Origin: Bifidobacterium sp. ESL0682
Lineage (GTDB): Bacteria; Actinomycetota; Actinomycetes; Actinomycetales; Bifidobacteriaceae
Assembly: GCF_029392815.1 (NCBI RefSeq)
Contig: NZ_CP113942.1
Span: forward strand, 558,001-622,000
Direction of reading: 5' to 3'
DNA: 64,000 bases
In this document: positions 1 to 9,370 of the stretch, one piece after another
How positions within the stretch are numbered: the stretch's first letter is position 1
Layout of the letters: every line of letters starts with the position of its first letter
The notes under the pieces: model-generated
The model's input: only the letters and a program-made list of their open reading frames with translations
The model's database searches: none
What the model was told of the DNA's origin: nothing
Program-made: the position numbers and the translations under genes

Positions 1-1
1 C

Positions 2-709
2 ACGCACTGCATGGAGTCTTATGTCTCCGTCTATGCCAACGATTTCACCGACGGTATGGCCTTGCACGCCGCCAAGCTCATTTGGGATAATCTCGAGACC
101 TCGGTTCGTGCCGAACCCGGTGAAGTCAAGCAGGCGGCACAGGAGAAGATGCACAACGCCGCTACAATGGCCGGCATGGCGTTCGGTTCAGCGTTCCTTG
201 GGATGTGCCACGGCATGGCCCACACCATCGGTGCGCTGTGCGACGTGGCCCACGGCCATACCAATGCGATTCTTCTGCCTTATATCATCCGTTACAATGG
301 CTCGATTCCGCAGGAGCCGACCAGCTGGCCGAAGTACAACAAGTACGTTGCCCCTGAGCGTTATCAGGAATTCGCTCGCGTGCTTGGCATCGATCCGGGT
401 AAAACTCCGGAAGAAGGTGTCGAAAACCTTGCGCTTGCGGTTGAGGATTACCGCGACAACAAGCTCGGTATGGATTCCAGCTTCCAACAGTGCGGTGTCG
501 ACGAGAACTATTTCTGGAGCATTCTCGACCAGATCGGCATGCGCGCCTATGAGGACCAGTGCACCCCTGCAAACCCGCGTATCCCGCAGATCGAAGATAT
601 GAAGGACATCGCCATCGCCGCCTACTACGGTGTCTCGCAAGCTGAGGGGCACGCCCGCCGTCTTGAGCGTGAAGAGACGACCTCCGTTGATGAGACCGAA
701 GTGAAGTAA
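2..709 (+). CDS. adhE: Bifunctional aldehyde-alcohol dehydrogenase AdhE, C-terminal part (5' end outside window)
   Basis: The reading frame is open from base 2 and begins inside the gene. The 235 visible residues match the C-terminal iron-dependent alcohol dehydrogenase domain: the THCMESYVSVYAN segment, then the metal-binding GMCHGMAHTIGA and HGHTNAILLPY region with its conserved histidines. This domain reduces acetaldehyde to ethanol with NADH. In AdhE it is fused behind an acetyl-CoA-reducing aldehyde dehydrogenase domain, which would lie upstream of this window. Fusion to that domain cannot be seen here, so a stand-alone iron alcohol dehydrogenase such as FucO remains possible. The adh-rpsJ neighbourhood and the end-on fit to AdhE favour AdhE. 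A strong hairpin follows at 743. Confidence 0.85.
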   Translation, partial: THCMESYVSVYANDFTDGMALHAAKLIWDNLETSVRAEPGEVKQAAQEKMHNAATMAGMAFGSAFLGMCHGMAHTIGALCDVAHGHTNAILLPYIIRYNGSIPQEPTSWPKYNKYVAPERYQEFARVLGIDPGKTPEEGVENLALAVEDYRDNKLGMDSSFQQCGVDENYFWSILDQIGMRAYEDQCTPANPRIPQIEDMKDIAIAAYYGVSQAEGHARRLEREETTSVDETEVK

Positions 710-742
710 AACTGATAGTCTAATTGCCTGAAGATCATCATG

Positions 743-776
743 ATTATGCCTGCCGTTGCAAAGCGGCAGGCATAAT
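743..776 (+). terminator. Terminator hairpin after adhE
   Basis: A perfect 13-bp stem (attatgcctgccg paired with cggcaggcataat) closes an 8-base loop, 33 bases after the adhE stop. There is no long T tract (tggtattt follows), but position and stem strength fit a transcription terminator separating adhE from the ribosomal operon. Confidence 0.75.
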
Positions 777-1155
777 TGGTATTTGTAGCAATATCTGCAT
801 GGTTTATTACAGATGATTGAGAAGTTGCAGCATCATATTATTTTCTAAAATCGAAAATTTTTGATAGTAAAAAACTGCATGAAAGTACTCTGCAAAATCG
901 TTGAAATCCAAGTAATGTCAACGACACGCCCGAATTTTTCTAGTAGCCCCCGAATGCTTTAATAGAACAGTTGCCTGTTTTAGGCTCGCAAATTGTAAGA
1001 AAAAGAGCGAGTGCAGTCCGGTGCCGTCCTCTCGAAGGCGCTGTAGTGCTGCACACTGATGTGGTTCGGCCACGGGATTTTCCCGGGGGTCGTGCGCGCC
1101 GGTGTCCTTAAAATAGGTTGGTAATGTCAACAATCGCTAGAAAGGGCGGACGGCA
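777..1155 (+). promoter_or_regulatory. S10 operon promoter and structured leader
   Basis: This non-coding stretch before rpsJ has an AT-rich first part (about 780-915) where the promoter must lie. A weak candidate is ttgata near 858 with agtact 17 bases later. The second part (about 1000-1130) can fold: gtgcag near 1012 pairs with ctgcac near 1051, and cggga-tttt-cccgg forms a small hairpin near 1075. S10 leaders in several bacteria are sites of L4-mediated autoregulation; nothing here proves that mechanism. No convincing ORF was seen. Confidence 0.35.
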
Positions 1156-1464
1156 ATGGCGGGACAGAAAATCCGCATCAGGCTTAAGTCCTATGACCAT
1201 GAGGTCATCGACCAATCGGCGAAGAAAATCGTCGAGACGGTCACGAACGCGGGTGCCACTGTAGTGGGCCCGGTTCCTCTGCCTACTGAGAAGAACGTCT
1301 TTGTGGTAATTCGTTCTCCTCATAAATACAAGGATTCTCGCGAGCAATTCGAGATGCGCACTCATAAGCGCCTCATCGACATCGTGGACCCGACCCCCAA
1401 GGCCGTGGATTCATTGATGCATATCGATTTGCCTGCGGATGTCAATATCGAGATCAAGCTGTAA
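1156..1464 (+). CDS. rpsJ: 30S ribosomal protein S10
   Basis: The 102-residue product has the standard length and sequence of bacterial S10 (uS10), including the [14 protein letters not shown] start and the conserved [20 protein letters not shown] segment. S10 sits in the head of the 30S subunit and, with NusB, also takes part in transcription antitermination. It is the first gene of the S10 operon. An aaaggg purine tract lies before the ATG. rplC follows 13 bases after its stop. Confidence 0.98.
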   Translation: MAGQKIRIRLKSYDHEVIDQSAKKIVETVTNAGATVVGPVPLPTEKNVFVVIRSPHKYKDSREQFEMRTHKRLIDIVDPTPKAVDSLMHIDLPADVNIEIKL

Positions 1465-1477
1465 GGAGGGGAGAAGC

Positions 1478-2131
1478 ATGTCGTTGCAGAAAGCAAATCG
1501 CTCTGCGCTGCTGGGCCGCAAGCTCGGTATGTCGCAAGTTTGGGACGAACAAGGTTTCTTCGTTCCCGTGACGCTCGTAGATGTGTCCACTAACGTGGTC
1601 ACCTGCGTCAAGACCGAAGAGAGCGACGGCTACAAGGCCGTTCAGCTCGGCTACGGTCAGATTGATCCTACTAAGGTGACCAAGCCTATGGCTGGTCATT
1701 TCGCGAAGGCGGGCGTTACCCCGCGTCGTCATCTGGTCGAGGTCCGTACGGACAACGTCGACGAGTTCAAGCCCGGTCAGGAACTGACCGCTGACTTGTT
1801 CGCTGACGGTGCCGTTGTGGATGTCACCGGTACGACCAAGGGCAAGGGCTTCGCTGGAACCATCAAGCGCTGGGGCTTCAAGTCCTATCGCCGTACTCAC
1901 GGCTCTCACAAGAACGAGCGTCGCCCCGGCTCAGTCGGTGCATGCGCTACGCCGAGCCGTATTCTCAAGGGCAAGCGTATGGCCGGTCGTATGGGCCATG
2001 TCACTTCCACCGTGCAGAACCTTGAGGTCGTTTCCTCCGATACGGAGAACGGCATCATCGCCATCAAGGGCGCTCTTCCAGGGCCCAAGGGCGGCATCGT
2101 TCTGCTTCGCTCGGCTGTGAAGGGAGCCTGA
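1478..2131 (+). CDS. rplC: 50S ribosomal protein L3
   Basis: The 217-residue product matches L3 (uL3): LLGRKLGMSQVWDEQG at the N-terminus and the glycine-rich KGKGFAGTIKRWGF loop that reaches the peptidyl-transferase centre. The frame is open upstream to 1439, inside rpsJ, but the ATG at 1478 is preceded by a perfect aaggagg at ideal distance and is the family start. It is the second gene of the S10 operon; rplD starts 6 bases after its stop. Confidence 0.98.
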   Translation: MSLQKANRSALLGRKLGMSQVWDEQGFFVPVTLVDVSTNVVTCVKTEESDGYKAVQLGYGQIDPTKVTKPMAGHFAKAGVTPRRHLVEVRTDNVDEFKPGQELTADLFADGAVVDVTGTTKGKGFAGTIKRWGFKSYRRTHGSHKNERRPGSVGACATPSRILKGKRMAGRMGHVTSTVQNLEVVSSDTENGIIAIKGALPGPKGGIVLLRSAVKGA

Positions 2132-2137
2132 TAAATC

Positions 2138-2797
2138 ATGGCAAAAGTAACACTCAATGTCACCGACGCCAAGGGCAAGTCTGCTGGCACCGTTGAGGCG
2201 CCGGTCGAGATCTTCGGCATCTCCAATGAAGAGGTCGAGGCTCACGTTCCGCTGATTCATCAGGTGGTCACCGCTCAGCTCGCCGCTGCTCGCCAGGGCA
2301 CGCACGCGGTCAAGAACCGTGGAGCTGTTTCCGGTGGCGGCAAGAAGCCGTGGAAGCAGAAGGGCACCGGTCGCGCTCGTCAGGGCTCGATTCGCGCTCC
2401 TCAGTGGGTTCACGGTGGTGTCGCTCACGGCCCAGTGCCGCGCGACTACTCCCAGCGTACTCCCAAGAAGATGAAGGCCGGCGCTCTGCGCTATGTGCTT
2501 TCCAACCGTGCGAACGCTGGTCGCGTCGCAGTCGTCGACTTTGGCATCAAGGACACTCCGTCCACCAAGGCCGCCGTCGCAGCGCTCACCCCGGTAAGCC
2601 AGAACGAGTTCACGACTGTCGTGCTTTCGCGTGACAACCTCAACGAGTGGCTTTCCGTTCGCAACATCCCGACGGTGCATGTGCTCTTCGCAGATCAGCT
2701 CAACACCTACGATGTGGTTACCGCTCAGTATGTCGTCTTCAGCAAGGAAGGCTTCGATGCCTTCGTCGCTGCCAAGACTGAGCCCAAGGAGGCCTGA
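2138..2797 (+). CDS. rplD: 50S ribosomal protein L4
   Basis: The 219-residue product is L4 (uL4). It has the arginine/glycine-rich loop [16 protein letters not shown] that lines the exit tunnel, and the C-terminal globular domain. L4 binds 23S rRNA and in some bacteria represses its own operon. It is tightly packed between rplC and rplW. Confidence 0.98.
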   Translation: MAKVTLNVTDAKGKSAGTVEAPVEIFGISNEEVEAHVPLIHQVVTAQLAAARQGTHAVKNRGAVSGGGKKPWKQKGTGRARQGSIRAPQWVHGGVAHGPVPRDYSQRTPKKMKAGALRYVLSNRANAGRVAVVDFGIKDTPSTKAAVAALTPVSQNEFTTVVLSRDNLNEWLSVRNIPTVHVLFADQLNTYDVVTAQYVVFSKEGFDAFVAAKTEPKEA

Positions 2798-2802
2798 ACG
2801 AT

Positions 2803-3099
2803 ATGGTAGCTATTCACAATCCCGCCCACGATGTCATCATCAAGCCGGTAGTCTCTGAAAAGAGCTATGCCGCCGGTGACCGTGGTCAGTACACTTTCGT
2901 GGTCGCTCCTGATGCCAATAAGGTTCAGATCAAGCAGGCCGTCGAAAAAATCTTCAATGTCAAGGTGACGAACGTCAACACCCTCAACCGCGCCGGCAAG
3001 CGCCAGCGCACTCGTACCGGATTCGGTCAGCGCGTCAATCAGAAGCGCGCGATCGTCACGGTCGCCGAGGGCCAGTCGATCGACATCTTCGGCAACTGA
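2803..3099 (+). CDS. rplW: 50S ribosomal protein L23
   Basis: The 98-residue product is L23 (uL23), located at the tunnel exit where trigger factor and SRP dock. The typical start [14 protein letters not shown] and the basic loop [11 protein letters not shown] are visible. It lies 5 bases after rplD and 35 bases before rplB. Confidence 0.97.
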   Translation: MVAIHNPAHDVIIKPVVSEKSYAAGDRGQYTFVVAPDANKVQIKQAVEKIFNVKVTNVNTLNRAGKRQRTRTGFGQRVNQKRAIVTVAEGQSIDIFGN

Positions 3100-3134
3100 A
3101 GCAATAGCCGAAAAAGTCAAAGGAAGAACTAATT

Positions 3135-3965
3135 ATGGCTATCCGCGTTTATAAGCCGACGACTCCGGGCCGCCGCAACGCGTCTGTGTCGGATTTCTCC
3201 GATCTTACGCGCTCCACGCCTGAGAAGTCGCTGGTACGCAAACTCAACAGCACCGGCGGTCGTAACTCTTACGGCCGTGTGACCTCCCGCCATCGTGGCG
3301 GCGGCCACAAGCGCCAGTACCGTCTCATCGATTTCAAGCGTTGGGACAAGGACGGCGTGCCCGCTAAGGTTGCTGAGATCGAATATGATCCGAACCGCTC
3401 CGCCCGCATCGCCCTTCTGCACTATGCAGATGGCGAGAAGCGCTACATCGTAGCGCCGAAGGGTGTCAAGCAGGGTGACGTCATTGAGACCGGCGAAAAG
3501 GCTGATATCAAGCCCGGCAACAATCTGCCGCTGCGCAATATCCCCACCGGTACGATCGTTCACGCCATCGAGCTCCGTCCTCTGGGCGGCGCCAAGATCG
3601 CACGCTCCGCAGGTGCAGGCGTTCAGCTTGTCGCCAAGGACGGCGCTTACGCCCAGCTGCGTATGCCGTCCGGAGAAATCCGCAACGTCGACGCACGCTG
3701 CCGCGCTACCGTCGGTGAGGTCGGCAATTCCGATCACGCCAACATTCAGCTCGGTAAGGCTGGTCGTGCTCGTTGGATGGGCAAGCGCCCGATCACTCGT
3801 GGTGAGTCCATGAACCCGGTCGACCACCCGCATGGTGGTACCACTCGCGGTGGTAAGCCGCCAGTGTCGCCGTGGGGCAAGGGCGAAGTTCGTACTCGCC
3901 GTCCGAAGAAGGCTTCGAACAAGATGATTGTCCGTCGTCGTCCTAATGGCAAGAACCGTAAGTAA
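3135..3965 (+). CDS. rplB: 50S ribosomal protein L2
   Basis: The 276-residue product has the full length of L2 (uL2). It carries the basic [17 protein letters not shown] segment near residue 55 and the C-terminal [14 protein letters not shown] motif, whose histidine is near the peptidyl-transferase centre. The start is supported by aaaggaagaac upstream. It is part of the S10 operon. Confidence 0.98.
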   Translation: MAIRVYKPTTPGRRNASVSDFSDLTRSTPEKSLVRKLNSTGGRNSYGRVTSRHRGGGHKRQYRLIDFKRWDKDGVPAKVAEIEYDPNRSARIALLHYADGEKRYIVAPKGVKQGDVIETGEKADIKPGNNLPLRNIPTGTIVHAIELRPLGGAKIARSAGAGVQLVAKDGAYAQLRMPSGEIRNVDARCRATVGEVGNSDHANIQLGKAGRARWMGKRPITRGESMNPVDHPHGGTTRGGKPPVSPWGKGEVRTRRPKKASNKMIVRRRPNGKNRK

Positions 3966-3979
3966 GGAGCGTCGAATAG

Positions 3980-4258
3980 ATGTCACGTAGCATCAAGAAG
4001 GGCCCCTTCGTCGACGCCCATTTACAGAAGAAAGTCGACGAACAGAACGAGAAGGGCACGAAGAACGTCATCAAGACGTGGTCGCGCCGTTCGATGATCA
4101 CTCCGGACTTCATCGGTCATACCTTCGCCGTGCACGATGGTCGCAAGCATGTCCCGGTCTTCGTGACCGAGTCCATGGTTGGCCACAAGCTCGGTGAATT
4201 CGCACCGACGAAGACCTTCCGTGGTCACGTTCATGATGACAAAAAAGCTCGCCGCTAA
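3980..4258 (+). CDS. rpsS: 30S ribosomal protein S19
   Basis: The 92-residue product begins with the invariant [15 protein letters not shown] and contains [16 protein letters not shown], both diagnostic of S19 (uS19) in the 30S head next to S13. The start has aaggag upstream, and rplV begins 15 bases downstream. Confidence 0.98.
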   Translation: MSRSIKKGPFVDAHLQKKVDEQNEKGTKNVIKTWSRRSMITPDFIGHTFAVHDGRKHVPVFVTESMVGHKLGEFAPTKTFRGHVHDDKKARR

Positions 4259-4273
4259 AGGAAGAGAAAGATT

Positions 4274-4633
4274 ATGGAAGCTAAAGCAATCGCACGTCAC
4301 GTCCGTGTGACGCCGCGCAAGGCTCGCCGCATGGTCGACCTCATCCGAGGCAAAAAAGTGAGCGAAGCCGTCACCATCCTGAAATTCGCCCCGCAGGACG
4401 CCTCTGAGCCAGTGCTCAAGGTTCTGCAGAGCGCCACCGCGAACGCACGCGTCAAGGCCGACAAGGCCGGCGAGGCGTTCCGTGAGAACGACCTGTATGT
4501 GAAAGAGACCTATGTGGACGAAGGCGTGACGCTCAAGCGTTTCCGTGCTCGTGCACAGGGCCGCGCCGGACGCATCAACAAGCGCACCAGCCACATCACC
4601 GTCGTTGTCGCCAGCAAGGAAGGAGCCCGCTAA
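4274..4633 (+). CDS. rplV: 50S ribosomal protein L22
   Basis: The 119-residue product is L22 (uL22). It has the N-terminal [24 protein letters not shown] helix region and the extended beta-hairpin ([20 protein letters not shown]) that reaches into the nascent-peptide tunnel and is the usual site of macrolide-resistance mutations. Its stop is 2 bases before the rpsC ATG, suggesting coupled translation. Confidence 0.98.
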   Translation: MEAKAIARHVRVTPRKARRMVDLIRGKKVSEAVTILKFAPQDASEPVLKVLQSATANARVKADKAGEAFRENDLYVKETYVDEGVTLKRFRARAQGRAGRINKRTSHITVVVASKEGAR

Positions 4634-4635
4634 AG

Positions 4636-5468
4636 ATGGGTCAGAAGATCAATCCGTTAGGCTACCGCCTGGGTATCACTGAGACCACCGTTCTAAGTGG
4701 TTCTCCGATTCCAACAAGCCTGGTGAGCGTTACAGCGACTTCGTCCTTGAGGACGATAAGATTCGCAAGGCCATGAACAAGGACCTCGAGCGTGCAGGCG
4801 TGTCCCGCATCATCATCGAGCGCACCCGTGACCGCGTGCGTGTGGATATCCACACCGCTCGTCCGGGCATTGTCATCGGCCGTCGTGGAGCAGAGGCCGA
4901 ACGTGTTCGCGCCAAGCTCGAGAAGATCACGGGCAAGCAGGTTCAGCTCAACATCTTCGAAGTCAAGAACGCCGCTCTGGACGCCCAGCTTGTTGCTCAG
5001 TCCATCGCCGAGCAGCTGACCAACCGTGTCACGTTCCGTCGTGCCATGCGTAAGGCTCAGCAGGACGCGATGCGCGCTGGCGCCAAGGGTATCCGCATCA
5101 AGCTCTCCGGCCGCCTTGGAGGCGCCGAGATGAGCCGTTCCGAGTTCTATCGTGAAGGTCGCGTTCCGCTGCAGACCCTCCGTGCTCTTATCGATTATGG
5201 ATTCTTCGAGGCCAGCACGACCTACGGTCGTATTGGTGTGAAGGTCTGGATCTACAAGGGCGATATGACCGAGCGTCAGTTCGATGAGCAGCAGGCTCAG
5301 CAGGACAACAACCGTGGACGCCGTGGCGGCGATCGTCGCCCGCGTCGTGGTGGTCGTCCTTCCGGTGCTCGTGGTTCCAAGCCGGAAGCCAAGGCCCCGC
5401 AGGTCGAAGCTTCTGCCGCCGAACCCGCAGCAGCCGCAGCACCTGCCGCCTCGGAAGCAAAGGAGTGA
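4636..5468 (+). CDS. rpsC: 30S ribosomal protein S3, frameshifted in this sequence
   Basis: The gene starts at the ATG at 4636 ([16 protein letters not shown], the S3 start). It loses frame between 4684 and 4690, after which the initial frame reads nonsense. The next frame gives the family sequence ...[20 protein letters not shown] and remains open to 5468, with KH-domain residues [20 protein letters not shown]. Restoring one base (for example gagacccaccg instead of gagaccaccg) gives a 277-residue S3 with a C-terminal tail rich in Arg/Gly and then Ala. S3 forms the mRNA entry channel and is essential, so sequencing error is far more likely than gene loss. Confidence 0.93.
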
Positions 5469-5474
5469 GCAGAT

Positions 5475-5894
5475 ATGCTTATCCCAAAGAGGACTAAGTA
5501 CCGTAAACAGCAGCGTCCGAAGCGTCGCGGCATGTCCAAGGGCGGCAATGAGATCGCGTTCGGCGATTATGGCATTCAGGCTTTGGCCCCTGCCTACATC
5601 TCCAACCGTCAGATTGAGGCTGCTCGTATCGCCATGACCCGCTACATCAAGCGTGGCGGTCGTGTGTGGATCACGATCTTCCCTGATCGTCCTTTGACCA
5701 AGCACGCGCTCGGAAGCCGAATGGGTTCCGGCAAGGGCACCCCGGAGTCCTGGATCGCCAATGTGCATCCTGGACGCGTGATGTTCGAAATCGGCGGTGT
5801 TGATGAGGCAACCGCGAAGGAAGCCCTTCGCCGCGCCATCGACAAGCTGCCGATGAAGTGCCGCATTATCGCACGTGAAGGCGGTGACATCTGA
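5475..5894 (+). CDS. rplP: 50S ribosomal protein L16
   Basis: The 139-residue product starts [19 protein letters not shown] and contains RHIKRGG-type and [20 protein letters not shown] segments typical of L16 (uL16), which binds near the A-site tRNA elbow. Its stop overlaps the rpmC start by one base (TGATG), an arrangement for translational coupling. Confidence 0.98.
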   Translation: MLIPKRTKYRKQQRPKRRGMSKGGNEIAFGDYGIQALAPAYISNRQIEAARIAMTRYIKRGGRVWITIFPDRPLTKHALGSRMGSGKGTPESWIANVHPGRVMFEIGGVDEATAKEALRRAIDKLPMKCRIIAREGGDI

Positions 5895-6151
5895 TGGCAG
5901 TCGGAACAGCAGACTACAGCATCAAGAATCTCAACGAGAAGACCAATGACGAAATCGAAGGCTTCCTCAAGAAGTCTAAGGAAGAGCTCTTCAACCTGCG
6001 CTTCCAGAACGCCACCGGTCAGCTTGACAATTCCGCTAGGCTCAAGGCCGTGAAGCACGACATCGCTAGGATGTACACTGTCCTGCGTGAACGTGAACTC
6101 GGCATCAGCCAGGAGCCTGAGTCGGGCGACACGAAGACTGAGGAGAAGTAA
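5894..6151 (+). CDS. rpmC: 50S ribosomal protein L29
   Basis: The 85-residue product contains the L29 (uL29) helical hairpin: [20 protein letters not shown] followed by the second helix [18 protein letters not shown]. An acidic tail extends it slightly beyond the common 65-70 residues. The start overlaps the rplP stop and rpsQ begins 2 bases after its stop. Confidence 0.97.
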   Translation: MAVGTADYSIKNLNEKTNDEIEGFLKKSKEELFNLRFQNATGQLDNSARLKAVKHDIARMYTVLRERELGISQEPESGDTKTEEK

Positions 6152-6153
6152 GC

Positions 6154-6420
6154 ATGGCTGAAAAGCAAGAGCGCAACTTCCGCAAGACTCGTAGCGGTTA
6201 CGTCGTGTCCGACGCAATGGACAAGACCATCACCGTCGAGCTCGAGCAGCGTTCGACCCACCCCCTGTATGGCAAGGTCGTCCGTTCCACTCGTAAGGTC
6301 AAGGTTCATGACGAGCACAATGACGCCCACAATGGCGACTTCGTGCGTATCATGGAAACTCGGCCTTTGAGCAAGACCAAGCGTTGGCGTCTCGACTCCA
6401 TCGTCGAACGCGCCAAGTAA
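6154..6420 (+). CDS. rpsQ: 30S ribosomal protein S17
   Basis: The 88-residue product has the OB-fold of S17 (uS17): [19 protein letters not shown], the HPLYGKVV strand and [13 protein letters not shown] near the C-terminus. It binds 16S rRNA helices 7 and 11. It is the last gene before a 71-base gap containing a small hairpin. Confidence 0.97.
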   Translation: MAEKQERNFRKTRSGYVVSDAMDKTITVELEQRSTHPLYGKVVRSTRKVKVHDEHNDAHNGDFVRIMETRPLSKTKRWRLDSIVERAK

Positions 6421-6439
6421 CAAGTTCGGCAAGGCTCCG

Positions 6440-6462
6440 CTGCTCACCCTCACGGGTGGCAG
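6440..6462 (+). promoter_or_regulatory. Hairpin in the rpsQ-rplN gap
   Basis: ctgc pairs with gcag and caccc with gggtg (one bulged t) around a tcac loop, in the 71-base gap dividing the S10 part from the spc part. It has no T tract, so it may be an RNA processing or regulatory element rather than a terminator. Confidence 0.4.
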
Positions 6463-6491
6463 GGGAGAACCAGCGCGGCTAAGGAGAATCA

Positions 6492-6860
6492 ATGATTCAG
6501 CAGGAAACGCGGCTTCATGTCGCCGACAACACGGGTGCCAAGGAGATCTTGGCCATCCGAGTGCTCGGCGGATCGAAGCGACGCTATGCCGGCATTGGCG
6601 ACGTGATCGTCGCCTCCGTCAAGGACGCGATCCCTGGCGGGTCGGTCAAGAAGGGCGACGTGGTCAAGGCCGTTGTCGTCCGTACGGTAAAAGAGCATCG
6701 TCGTAAAGACGGCTCGTACATCAAGTTCGACGAGAACGCTGCGGTTATTCTTGGCTCCGGCCATGAACCCAAGGGCACTCGTATCTTCGGACCGGTTGGA
6801 CGTGAACTGCGCGACAAGCGCTTCATGAAGATCGTGTCCCTCGCCCCGGAGGTGATCTGA
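6492..6860 (+). CDS. rplN: 50S ribosomal protein L14
   Basis: The 122-residue product has the exact family length and the [19 protein letters not shown] start of L14 (uL14), which forms an intersubunit bridge with 16S rRNA. A ctaaggag Shine-Dalgarno precedes the ATG. It is the first gene of the spc part of the cluster; rplX starts one base after the stop. Confidence 0.98.
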   Translation: MIQQETRLHVADNTGAKEILAIRVLGGSKRRYAGIGDVIVASVKDAIPGGSVKKGDVVKAVVVRTVKEHRRKDGSYIKFDENAAVILGSGHEPKGTRIFGPVGRELRDKRFMKIVSLAPEVI

Positions 6861-6861
6861 G

Positions 6862-7197
6862 ATGGTAGCCAAGATCAAGACCGGCGACCAGGTCAAGGTC
6901 ATTCGCGGCAAAGATCGCGGCAAAGAGGGCAAGGTCACCCGTGTACTTCCTAACGATCGTCTGATCGTTGAGGGCGTGCAGATCGTCAAGAAGCACGTGC
7001 GTGCCACCCAGCAGGGTCAGCAGTCCGGTATTGTCTCCGTTGAGGCGCCGATTCATCGCTCCAATGTGATGGTCATCGACCCGGAGACCAAGGAACCGAC
7101 TCGCGTTGGCGTTAAGGTCACGACCAAGGCCCAAGACGGCAAGGTCAAGACCGTGCGCACCCGCATCGCCAAGAAATCAGGAAAGGAGCTGGCATGA
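6862..7197 (+). CDS. rplX: 50S ribosomal protein L24
   Basis: The 111-residue product opens with a KOW motif ([20 protein letters not shown]) and is L24 (uL24), an early 50S assembly initiator. It overlaps the next gene, rplE, by 4 bases (ATGA). Confidence 0.98.
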   Translation: MVAKIKTGDQVKVIRGKDRGKEGKVTRVLPNDRLIVEGVQIVKKHVRATQQGQQSGIVSVEAPIHRSNVMVIDPETKEPTRVGVKVTTKAQDGKVKTVRTRIAKKSGKELA

Positions 7198-7766
7198 GCG
7201 ATACAACAGTCGAAGCGCCGGCAACACCGCGCCTGAAGCAGCAGTACATCGACAAGATCGTGCCTGAGCTCGAGAAGGAATTCAAGCATTCCAACCCGAT
7301 GCAGGTTGCTAAGGTCCAGAAGGTCGTCGTCTCCATGGGTGTCGGTGCCGCAGCTCGCGACTCCAAGCTCATCGAAGGCGCCGTCAAGGATCTCACCGCG
7401 ATCACCGGTCAGAAGCCGAAGATCACCAAGGCCAAGAAGTCTGTCGCGCAGTTCCATCTGCGTGAAGGCCAGGCCATCGGTGCCTATGTGACGCTTCGTG
7501 GCGACCGCATGTGGGAGTTCCTCGACAGGCTGCTCGTTCTGGCTCTGCCGCGCATCCGCGATTTCCGCGGTATCAGCGATAAGCAGTTCGACGGCCAGGG
7601 CAACTACAACTTCGGTCTCACCGAGCAGTCCATGTTCCACGAGATCGATCCGGATGCGATCGATCATCAGCGTGGTATGGATATCACCGTGGTGACCAGC
7701 ACCAAGGATGACAAGGAAGCTCGGGCTCTGCTCAAGCACCTTGGCTTCCCCTTCAAGGAGAACTGA
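7194..7766 (+). CDS. rplE: 50S ribosomal protein L5
   Basis: The 190-residue product is L5 (uL5), which binds 5S rRNA and contacts P-site tRNA. Visible signatures are [30 protein letters not shown] and the C-terminal [20 protein letters not shown]. The ATGA overlap with rplX suggests coupled translation. Confidence 0.98.
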   Translation: MSDTTVEAPATPRLKQQYIDKIVPELEKEFKHSNPMQVAKVQKVVVSMGVGAAARDSKLIEGAVKDLTAITGQKPKITKAKKSVAQFHLREGQAIGAYVTLRGDRMWEFLDRLLVLALPRIRDFRGISDKQFDGQGNYNFGLTEQSMFHEIDPDAIDHQRGMDITVVTSTKDDKEARALLKHLGFPFKEN

Positions 7767-7767
7767 A

Positions 7768-7953
7768 ATGGCAAAAACCGCTCTTAGAAACAAGGCTGCT
7801 GCCAAACCAAAGTTCAAGGTGCGCGGCTATACGCGCTGCCAGGTTTGCGGCCGTCCCCACTCCGTATATCGCAAGTTCGGCCTCTGCCGCATCTGCCTTC
7901 GTGAGAAGGCTCATCGTGGCGAGCTGCCCGGAGTTACGAAGTCCAGTTGGTAA
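7768..7953 (+). CDS. rpsZ: 30S ribosomal protein S14 type Z
   Basis: The 61-residue product is the short zinc-binding form of S14 (uS14). Cys24, Cys27, Cys40 and Cys43 form the zinc site (CQVC and CRIC). The upstream in-frame ATG at 7708 lies inside rplE; the ATG at 7768 follows caaggag and fits the family start [10 protein letters not shown]. Only the zinc form is in this window; a zinc-free paralogue elsewhere cannot be judged. Confidence 0.97.
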   Translation: MAKTALRNKAAAKPKFKVRGYTRCQVCGRPHSVYRKFGLCRICLREKAHRGELPGVTKSSW

Positions 7954-7970
7954 ACATCGACGCTGAAGGT

Positions 7971-8039
7971 CCTCGGCCGGGGCAGGTTGCAAATACCTGC
8001 TCCGGCGGAGGAAACCACGGCGAGAAAGGGCGTTAGCCC
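7971..8039 (+). promoter_or_regulatory. Structured leader of rpsH (candidate S8 control element)
   Basis: The 88-base gap before rpsH holds two hairpins. A 12-bp stem (7976-7987 with 7995-8006, one G-U pair), extended by cctc/gagg across one mismatch, includes a ggagg purine tract in its 3' arm. A second hairpin, gggc-gtta-gccc (8028-8039), ends 2 bases before the ATG and contains part of the Shine-Dalgarno region. S8 autoregulates spc operons in other bacteria, so this is a plausible control element, but no S8-binding consensus was verified. Confidence 0.5.
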
Positions 8040-8041
8040 AC

Positions 8042-8440
8042 ATGACAATGACAGATCCAATCGCAGACATGCTTACGCGTCTGCGTAATGCGAGTGCGGC
8101 GAAGCATGAGACCGTTTCCATGCCGTACTCCAAGTTCAAGGCGGCGATTGCCGAGATCCTCAAGCGCGAAGGCTATATCAAGGACTTTGCAGCTACGGAT
8201 GCTCGCGTCGGTCAGAACCTTGAGATCACGCTGAAGTATGGTCCTAATGGCGAACGTGCCATTCAGGGCATCAAGCGCATCTCGAAGCCCGGCCTGCGTC
8301 GCTATGCGAAGTCGGATGCGCTGCCGATGCCACTTGGTGGCATGGGTGTCGCAATCATTTCGACCAGTGCAGGATTGTTGACCCAGAAAGATTGCCTCGA
8401 CCGGGGCATCGGCGGCGAGATCGTCGCCTTCGTTTGGTGA
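8042..8440 (+). CDS. rpsH: 30S ribosomal protein S8
   Basis: The 132-residue product is S8 (uS8): [15 protein letters not shown] at the start and [16 protein letters not shown] with [10 protein letters not shown] at the end. S8 binds helix 21 of 16S rRNA and is the usual translational repressor of spc operons. Its start lies behind two hairpins. Confidence 0.98.
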   Translation: MTMTDPIADMLTRLRNASAAKHETVSMPYSKFKAAIAEILKREGYIKDFAATDARVGQNLEITLKYGPNGERAIQGIKRISKPGLRRYAKSDALPMPLGGMGVAIISTSAGLLTQKDCLDRGIGGEIVAFVW

Positions 8441-8457
8441 GAAAGGAGAGCTAAAAC

Positions 8458-8997
8458 ATGGCATCACATATTGGTAAGCTCCCCGTCACCATTCCGGCAG
8501 GCGTGGAAGTCAAGATCGACGGACAGAACTTTAGCGTCAAGGGCGCCAAGGGTTCTGATTCCTACACTATTCCCGACGGCATCACCGCTCGCGTCGAAGA
8601 CAACACCATCTACTTCGATCCTGCTGATGATCAGCTGCAGACCCGTGCAAACCACGGTCTGGCTCGTTCCATCGTTGCTTCGATGATTCAGGGCGTGCAC
8701 GAGGGCTTTACGAAGACCTTGGACATCGTCGGCACCGGTTATCGTGCGCAAATGAAGGGCCAGAGCATTGAGTTCTCGCTCGGCTATTCGCACACCATCA
8801 CCGTCAATCCACCCGAAGGCATCACCTTCGAGCTGCCGAACGCCAACCAGGTGCTCGTCAAGGGCACAGACAAGCAGGCAGTCGGTCAGGCCGCGGCCAA
8901 CATCCGTGCGCTTCGCAAGCCGGAACCCTACAAGGGCAAGGGCATCAAGTACTCCGACGAACACATCCTGCGCAAGGCTGGAAAGGCTGGTAAGTGA
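8458..8997 (+). CDS. rplF: 50S ribosomal protein L6
   Basis: The 179-residue product starts [18 protein letters not shown] and ends with the family motif [27 protein letters not shown] tail. L6 (uL6) has two similar domains near the sarcin-ricin loop. gaaaggagag precedes the ATG, and rplR starts one base after the stop. Confidence 0.98.
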   Translation: MASHIGKLPVTIPAGVEVKIDGQNFSVKGAKGSDSYTIPDGITARVEDNTIYFDPADDQLQTRANHGLARSIVASMIQGVHEGFTKTLDIVGTGYRAQMKGQSIEFSLGYSHTITVNPPEGITFELPNANQVLVKGTDKQAVGQAAANIRALRKPEPYKGKGIKYSDEHILRKAGKAGK

Positions 8998-8998
8998 T

Positions 8999-9370
8999 AT
9001 GACAGTCAAGATTTTCGGTAAAGGCAAGAAGGTCGCAAGACTTCGTCGTCACGCTCGTCTGCGCAAGCACATCAGCGGTACCGCCGAGCGTCCACGTCTC
9101 GTCGTCACCCGTTCGAACCGTCACATGGTCGCTCAGATCGTTGACGATACCAAGGGCATCACTTTGGTCAGCGAGTCCACCATCACCCATGATTTCGATG
9201 GGTTCAAGGGCACCAAGACCGAAGCCGCTCAGAAGGTCGGCGAGCTGATTGCCAAGAAGGCCAAGGACGCGGGTATTGATTCCGTCGTCTTCGACCGTGG
9301 CGGCAACAAGTATCATGGTCGCGTCGCAGCAGTTGCTGAAGGCGCCCGTCAGGGAGGTCTTGCACTGTGA
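8999..9370 (+). CDS. rplR: 50S ribosomal protein L18
   Basis: The 123-residue product, [21 protein letters not shown] onward, is L18 (uL18), a 5S rRNA-binding protein. [18 protein letters not shown] and the C-terminal [22 protein letters not shown] are diagnostic. The frame is open upstream inside rplF, but the ATG at 8999 is the family start. It overlaps the GTG of rpsE by 4 bases. Confidence 0.97.
   Translation: MTVKIFGKGKKVARLRRHARLRKHISGTAERPRLVVTRSNRHMVAQIVDDTKGITLVSESTITHDFDGFKGTKTEAAQKVGELIAKKAKDAGIDSVVFDRGGNKYHGRVAAVAEGARQGGLAL

Noticed and set aside
918..1133. 71-codon - strand ORF in the S10 leader
   Set aside because: No ribosome site and no protein-like features; the region is explained as leader RNA.
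4662..5768. 368-codon - strand frame
   Set aside because: Antisense to rpsC and rplP; no plausible protein features.
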